Below, piece after piece: positions 6,558 through 9,560 of a DNA stretch of 9,560 nucleotides (positions are counted from its first letter, which is position 1; every line of letters begins with the position of its first letter). The stretch is from UBA7067 sp051880615 (GTDB lineage Bacteria > Bacillota > Clostridia > Oscillospirales > Acutalibacteraceae): assembly GCA_051880615.1 (NCBI GenBank), contig JBJEOH010000035.1:1-9560 (forward strand). Direction: 5' to 3'. The notes under the pieces were generated by a model. That model did no database searches. It worked only from the letters and a program-made list of their open reading frames with translations, and was not told the DNA's origin. Position numbers and translations under genes: made by a program.

Positions 6558-6985
6558 ACTCAATAGCAATTTCAGGACGGCTTACGCAAGCTCCGACATT
6601 ACAGGTAAAGAACAATGACGGAAATGATTTGAAGTTTTTGCGATTTACAATCGCTTGTCAACGAAACTTCAAAAATAGCGACGATACATATTCCGCTGAC
6701 TTTATAGATTGTGTTGCGTGGAGAGGAACAGCGCAGTTTATTCAGGCGCACTTTGTAAAGGGTCAGGAGATAATTATTAAAGGTGAGCTTCGCGCGAATA
6801 TGTACACTGACAAAGAGGGCAACAGCCGAAAGTCAACTTTCGTTAATGTTGAAAGCGCATATTTCGCCGGAGCGAAAAAGACAAGTGAAGCTGCACCGAT
6901 TCCTGCATCGGATGAAATTCCGATTCCCGATGATGAATATGCACCGCCGCTTGAAGCTTACCTCGACCCGGAAAGCGAGTTGTAA
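6551..6985 (+). CDS. ssb: Single-stranded DNA-binding protein (OB-fold SSB)
   Basis: Binds single-stranded DNA during replication, recombination and strand transfer. It has 144 residues: an OB domain about 1-108 (NSIAISGRLTQAPTL, FTIACQRNF, FIDCVAWRGTAQF, KGQEIIIKGELRANMYTDKEG), then a short acidic/Pro tail. AAAGGAG at 6536-6542 sits 8 bases before the ATG. The tail ends EAYLDPESEL rather than the usual DDxPF-type tip that recruits partner proteins; the nearest resemblance is an internal SDEIPIPDDE. A plasmid/ICE-type SSB serving transfer fits the neighbours. Confidence 0.9.
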   Translation: MLNSIAISGRLTQAPTLQVKNNDGNDLKFLRFTIACQRNFKNSDDTYSADFIDCVAWRGTAQFIQAHFVKGQEIIIKGELRANMYTDKEGNSRKSTFVNVESAYFAGAKKTSEAAPIPASDEIPIPDDEYAPPLEAYLDPESEL

Positions 6986-6988
6986 TTT

Positions 6989-7239
6989 ATGAAAGATTAC
7001 AGCAAAGAAATTGAAGCTTGCGAATTTAAAATTTTGCAGCAGAACGAAGGGATAAAAAATGCAAAAGAAAAATAAAACAGCTGAATAAAAAAATAAAGCA
7101 GCTTAAGGAAGCACAGCAAAGGGAAGAGCGCAAAAAAATAATGAAGCTTATAAGCGTAAACAAAATAAAAACCGCCGAGGAATTTGAAAAAATCCTTGAC
7201 GCAGCTCAAAGCCGACAAGAAGAAAATCAGCAATTTTGA
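6989..7239 (+). pseudogene. Small coiled-coil protein gene with frame break (DUF3847-like)
   Basis: An ATG at 6989 gives a 28-residue product ending GIKNAKEK before TAA 7073-7075. One base earlier in phase, the reading continues as IKQLNKKIKQLKEAQQREERK and KLISVNKIKTAEEFEKILDAA to TGA 7237-7239, with no good start of its own. Joining them with a -1 shift at G-AAAAA-TAA gives an 83-residue helical, Lys/Glu-rich protein. It resembles small coiled-coil proteins that sit just upstream of relaxases in Firmicutes elements (DUF3847 type: basic coil, a hydrophobic segment, then an acidic helix). The break may be a sequencing error in the A run, a mutation, or programmed slippage. The ribosome site is weak, and it starts 4 bases after ssb. 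Confidence 0.55.
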
Positions 7240-7266
7240 TTTTTAACTTTGTCGGCTTTTATTTTT
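7208..7266 (+). terminator. Compound intrinsic terminator ending par-ssb operon
   Basis: The outer stem is AAAGCCGACAA (7208-7218) with TTGTCGGCTTT (7249-7259), 11 bp perfect. An inner stem AAAATCA (7223-7229) with TGATTTT (7237-7243) fills the loop. The tract TTTTATTTTT follows. The 5' arm lies inside the coding end of the coiled-coil gene, and its stop codon forms the first bases of the inner right arm. Confidence 0.82.
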
Positions 7267-7484
7267 GGAAAAACTTAAAACTCCGAAAATCACTCGTTTA
7301 GTTATTGAAAAAGAAAAATACAAAAATTCCGAAAACTGAAATTTTTTGTTTTCATTTTCTGACGGAAGCTTTTATCGATTTTTCAAAAATTTGTTCATTT
7401 GCAGTTTCAGAATTGAAAATGAATTGTGCTGAACGCAGTGATTTCGGGGTCTTAGGGGTTGCACCCTAACAAGCCGATTTTGTA
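7267..7484. other. AT-rich non-coding region between terminator and gap 3
   Basis: No supported gene. It contains two copies of TCCGAAAA (7282-7289, 7328-7335) and a 9-bp inverted pair TTCATTTTC (7351-7359) / GAAAATGAA (7415-7423). It ends in the GC-richer oriT-like core. A promoter for the relaxase operon should lie here, but no convincing -35/-10 pair was found. Confidence 0.6.
7424..7484 (+). other. oriT: Putative origin of transfer (oriT), right part lost in gap
   Basis: Upstream of the relaxase, base composition shifts from AT-rich to a block with TTAGGG (7452-7457), loop GTTGCA, CCCTAA (7464-7469). The core TTGCACCCTAA resembles the IncQ/MobQ nick region GTGCGCCCTTA. It continues AACAAGCCGATTTTGTA, which looks like the left arm of a longer inverted repeat whose partner would be in the gap. 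A location just before a relaxase gene fits oriT. Exact nick site not determined. Confidence 0.6.
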
Positions 7485-7584
7485 NNNNNNNNNNNNNNNN
7501 NNNNNNNNNNNNNNNNNNNNNNNNNNNNNNNNNNNNNNNNNNNNNNNNNNNNNNNNNNNNNNNNNNNNNNNNNNNNNNNNNNNN
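7485..7584. other. Assembly gap 3 (100 N)
   Basis: A placeholder of 100 N between the oriT-like core and the relaxase. The missing N-terminal relaxase part (motif I with catalytic Tyr, and up to about 80 residues) implies the true gap is larger than 100 bases. Confidence 0.99.
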
Positions 7585-9213
7585 TTTCCGAAAAAAGAAA
7601 AAATCACTCCCGAGCAGGCGCACGAATTTGCAAAGGAATTTGCGAAAAAAGTGTGGCGCGATTTTCAGGTTATAATATCAACGCACATTGACAGAGATCA
7701 TATTCACAGTCACTTTATTGTGAACAATGTTAATCTTGCAAATGGCAGAAAGTTTTCTGACAATAAAAAATCGTTGGCTCAGCTTCAAGCTTTGAACGAC
7801 GCTCTTGCAAAAAAATACGGATTCTCTGTTTTGGGTGTTGATTATCAATCTGAAAAATACAAGGGACTTAACAACGCAACAAAGGAAACGGCAAAGAAGA
7901 GAAAATCGTGGAAGGTTGAATTAGCCGCCGCATTAAAAGCGGCGATTGAAAATCCATCAATCGCAACGCAGGAAAGCTTTACCGAGTTTATGAGTTCCAA
8001 AAACTTCTCAATAAATTACAGTGGCAAAAATATTACAATCAGAAAAAACGGTGAAGAAAAATGTATCAGGCTTAACACTCTTGCAAAGGAAGCAGGAGAG
8101 ATTTTTAAGCAGGACAATATAGTTAAGCGATTTAAAATCAACCATCAGCTCATCGGCGAAGCTCCGAAAAAGTCTGATAATAGAAAAAGTGAAAACAAAA
8201 GCTATCAGAAATTTGAAAGAGAATATTTTCAGACACACGCTCCGCAGTACAAGACACAGCGAGTTCAGAGTATCAGAAATAAATCCCCGAAGATTGATAC
8301 GAATAATTCAACAAGTTCTATTGTGAAATCTGTTATTAAAATCCTTTGTCTTTTGCTTTTTTCAAGAAGTGCGAGAGTATTTCGTTCAAGATTATCTTTT
8401 GAAAACAAAAAATACAGAACGAAAAAACCGACAGAAAAAGAAATGCAAAATACATATTCGTATGTCGGCAATATCAACTACAAGACACTGAAAGATTTAT
8501 ACGGCGAGAACATAAAAATTAAAATCTACGCTAATCAGCTGTCCAGACTTTGCAATGCGGATTTTTTCTATTCGGGAAAAGTGAATATTGCCGCCGGAAC
8601 AGTTGAGGTTACTGTGAAAAAGCAAAATGTTCAGAAGCTCGCTATGGCTTTGGGTTTGCGAGCTGATTATTACGACAAGACGATTGAGCAGAAAGAGAAT
8701 ACTGCAAAATACAAGAGAATAAAACGTAGAAGTGAAAAAGTAAATTATCTTGTTGTCAGCAAGTCACAGCTTGATATGCTCAGACAACATAAGATATGGG
8801 ATTGCGTCGATATTGCTGTTTTTGAAAAGAAGGACGCAAACGACAGTGATAAATACAATATTGCCTTTGCACTCGAAAGCAAAAAAGCGATACTCGATGT
8901 TCTTTATCCCGAACAGACAATGGCGGAGGTGAAGAACGCAAAAGAAATAAACCAAAGGCTCAAGGAGAGTGCAGCGTCAAGCGGATGCAGGATTATGTAT
9001 CGGGTGATAACACCGGAACAGCTTCAGGCTATCGCAAATAAGGGCTTGGAATTTGCAGCATTTAAGAAAGACGATAAGTACAATATCGTTTTTCTTGAAA
9101 GCAGCCTGCAAAGTATTAACGCCGTACTTGCTCAGACAACACAGAAAGGAGGACAGGAGAATGGCAGAACAGAAGTTAATAAACAATCAGGCGGTAAAAT
9201 CATCAAGCCGTGA
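7585..9213 (+). CDS. MobP-type relaxase, N-terminus missing
   Basis: DNA strand transferase that nicks oriT and leads the strand into the recipient. The visible part is 542 residues. It begins near EKITPEQAHEFAKEF, the usual helix before motif III. THIDRDHIHSHFIVNN (residues 33-48) is the HxDxDHxHxH metal-binding motif of the Relaxase family. Motif I and the catalytic Tyr would be in gap 3. Residues 247-260 (VKSVIKILCLLLFS) are hydrophobic. The C-terminal half (about 310-517) carries three related segments at 311-358, 388-442 and 471-517 with the pattern xVxxxQLxxL...F...YxIxF...IxxVL. The apparent in-phase TTG at 7459 lies in the oriT region and is not the start. It is followed directly by an overlapping small gene. 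Confidence 0.88.
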   Translation, partial: FPKKEKITPEQAHEFAKEFAKKVWRDFQVIISTHIDRDHIHSHFIVNNVNLANGRKFSDNKKSLAQLQALNDALAKKYGFSVLGVDYQSEKYKGLNNATKETAKKRKSWKVELAAALKAAIENPSIATQESFTEFMSSKNFSINYSGKNITIRKNGEEKCIRLNTLAKEAGEIFKQDNIVKRFKINHQLIGEAPKKSDNRKSENKSYQKFEREYFQTHAPQYKTQRVQSIRNKSPKIDTNNSTSSIVKSVIKILCLLLFSRSARVFRSRLSFENKKYRTKKPTEKEMQNTYSYVGNINYKTLKDLYGENIKIKIYANQLSRLCNADFFYSGKVNIAAGTVEVTVKKQNVQKLAMALGLRADYYDKTIEQKENTAKYKRIKRRSEKVNYLVVSKSQLDMLRQHKIWDCVDIAVFEKKDANDSDKYNIAFALESKKAILDVLYPEQTMAEVKNAKEINQRLKESAASSGCRIMYRVITPEQLQAIANKGLEFAAFKKDDKYNIVFLESSLQSINAVLAQTTQKGGQENGRTEVNKQSGGKIIKP

Positions 9214-9352
9214 CCGGGATACCGACGCCGACGGTTTGCCCGATCGCATTGATTCTCAGTATTCGTACCCACCGGTTGAACAGGTTAAGAGGACAAGAGA
9301 AATGCAGAGAGCGCATCAGGCAAATGTGCCTCGGCAAAAGCACAGAAGATAA
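9161..9352 (+). CDS. Small basic protein with EF-hand-like loop
   Basis: A 63-aa protein with AGGAGG at 9147-9152, 8 bases before its ATG, overlapping the relaxase end by 53 bases. It has no signal peptide or membrane segment. Residues 20-31 (DTDADGLPDRID) fit a calcium loop with acidic residues at positions 1, 3, 5, 9 and 12, and Gly at position 6; the Asp at position 12 is as in dockerin-type loops. The C-terminus is strongly basic and His-rich (VKRTREMQRAHQANVPRQKHRR; key part KRTREMQRAH and RQKHRR), suggesting nucleic-acid or relaxase binding. A longer in-phase frame starts at 9053 but lacks support. Function is unknown; the relaxosome is a guess from position. Confidence 0.72.
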   Translation: MAEQKLINNQAVKSSSRDRDTDADGLPDRIDSQYSYPPVEQVKRTREMQRAHQANVPRQKHRR

Positions 9353-9373
9353 AACGAAAAGGAGATATGGAAT

Positions 9374-9560
9374 TTGGCTATGAACAAGTTTGATTCACTT
9401 GTAAAGGTGTATGAAAGCTGTTGCCTTAAGGTAACTGCTTCTCCCAAAAAATGGGCTGCATTTTTACAAACAGCGTGTCGCAATTATAAGCTGCGATTCG
9501 ATGAGCAAATTCTTATTTTTAACAGCCGACCCGATGCAACGGCTGTTTTAGACTATGCAA
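9374..9560 (+). CDS. Large ICE-type protein N-terminus (ArdC/LtrC-like or methylase-helicase), partial
   Basis: 62 residues are visible, running off the window. The sequence KKWAAFLQTACRNYKLRFDEQILIFNSRPDATAVLDYA (key part FDEQILIFNSRPDAT) matches the conserved start of large multi-domain proteins in Tn1549-type and related Firmicutes elements, such as ArdC/LtrC-like proteins and the SNF2 helicase-methylase proteins. The window cannot tell which. AAAAGGAG at 9357-9364 is 9 bases from TTG 9374 and 15 from ATG 9380, so a TTG start is preferred. ATG 9367 opens only an 8-codon frame. Confidence 0.6.
   Translation, partial: MAMNKFDSLVKVYESCCLKVTASPKKWAAFLQTACRNYKLRFDEQILIFNSRPDATAVLDYA

Noticed and set aside
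6997..7233. 78-codon minus-strand frame rich in Phe and Leu
   Set aside because: Shadow of the A-rich coiled-coil gene on the other strand; no ribosome site and low-complexity composition.
7347..7375. Possible promoter TTGTTT - 17 - TTTTAT for the relaxase operon
   Set aside because: Only 3 and 4 of 6 matches in very AT-rich sequence; not distinguishable from chance.
7459..7484. Relaxase start at TTG 7459
   Set aside because: It reads through the oriT-like core and 100 N; the in-phase continuation is accidental.
9053..9160. Longer start for the EF-hand-like protein (9053)
   Set aside because: It would lie deep inside the relaxase frame without ribosome site, whereas AGGAGG precedes ATG 9161 at proper distance.
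1..9560. parS of the TGTTTCACGTGAAACA type, CRISPR arrays, tRNA/rRNA genes, insertion sequences
   Set aside because: None seen by eye on either strand; a parS of another type cannot be excluded.

Overview
The window looks like part of a conjugative or mobilizable element (ICE-like, possibly plasmid) from a low-GC Gram-positive bacterium, most likely a gut Clostridia lineage such as Ruminococcus or Oscillospiraceae. The pointers are strong AGGAGG-type ribosome binding sites, Gram-positive pilins with a sortase, a SpoVG homologue, and a ParA/ParB/SSB/relaxase gene order typical of Firmicutes elements. The lineage is an inference from gene content. Three runs of exactly 100 N (1125-1224, 4638-4737, 7485-7584) are scaffold gaps of unknown true length, so the sequence is a draft assembly and any reading frame crossing them is unreliable.

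Layout. (1) Positions 1-2517 hold a surface pilus locus on the + strand: a major isopeptide pilin cut by the window edge and by gap 1, a sortase whose N-terminus is in gap 1, and a small pilin-like protein with signal peptide, Thr/Pro-rich stalk and C-terminal membrane segment. A strong hairpin terminator closes it (2527-2562). (2) Positions 2595-4819 hold a ParA ATPase, a small XRE regulator and four unrecognised small genes (one Cys-rich, one with two membrane segments, one broken by gap 2), closed by a second hairpin (4820-4852). (3) Positions 4882-7239 form a tight run of overlapping or abutting genes: ParB, SpoVG-like, a second XRE regulator, SSB, and a small coiled-coil gene with a frame break. 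A compound terminator follows (7208-7266). (4) Positions 7261-7484 are non-coding and AT-rich, ending in a likely oriT core just before gap 3. (5) Positions 7585-9560 hold a MobP-type relaxase lacking its N-terminus, a 63-aa protein with a calcium-loop-like motif that overlaps the relaxase end, and the start of a large ICE-type protein.

How they may work together. The relaxase would nick at the nearby oriT. SSB would cover the transferred strand, ParA and ParB would stabilise an excised or plasmid form, and the XRE and SpoVG-like proteins would regulate the module. The pilus locus could help cell contact or be host-interaction cargo. Genes in every section run in the same direction. The most notable points are the near-identical hairpin-plus-leader units in front of parA and parB, the frame break at an A5-UAA site, the triplicated module in the relaxase C-terminus, the EF-hand-like small protein, and a minor pilin that keeps the pilin lysine motif but lacks a canonical LPXTG.
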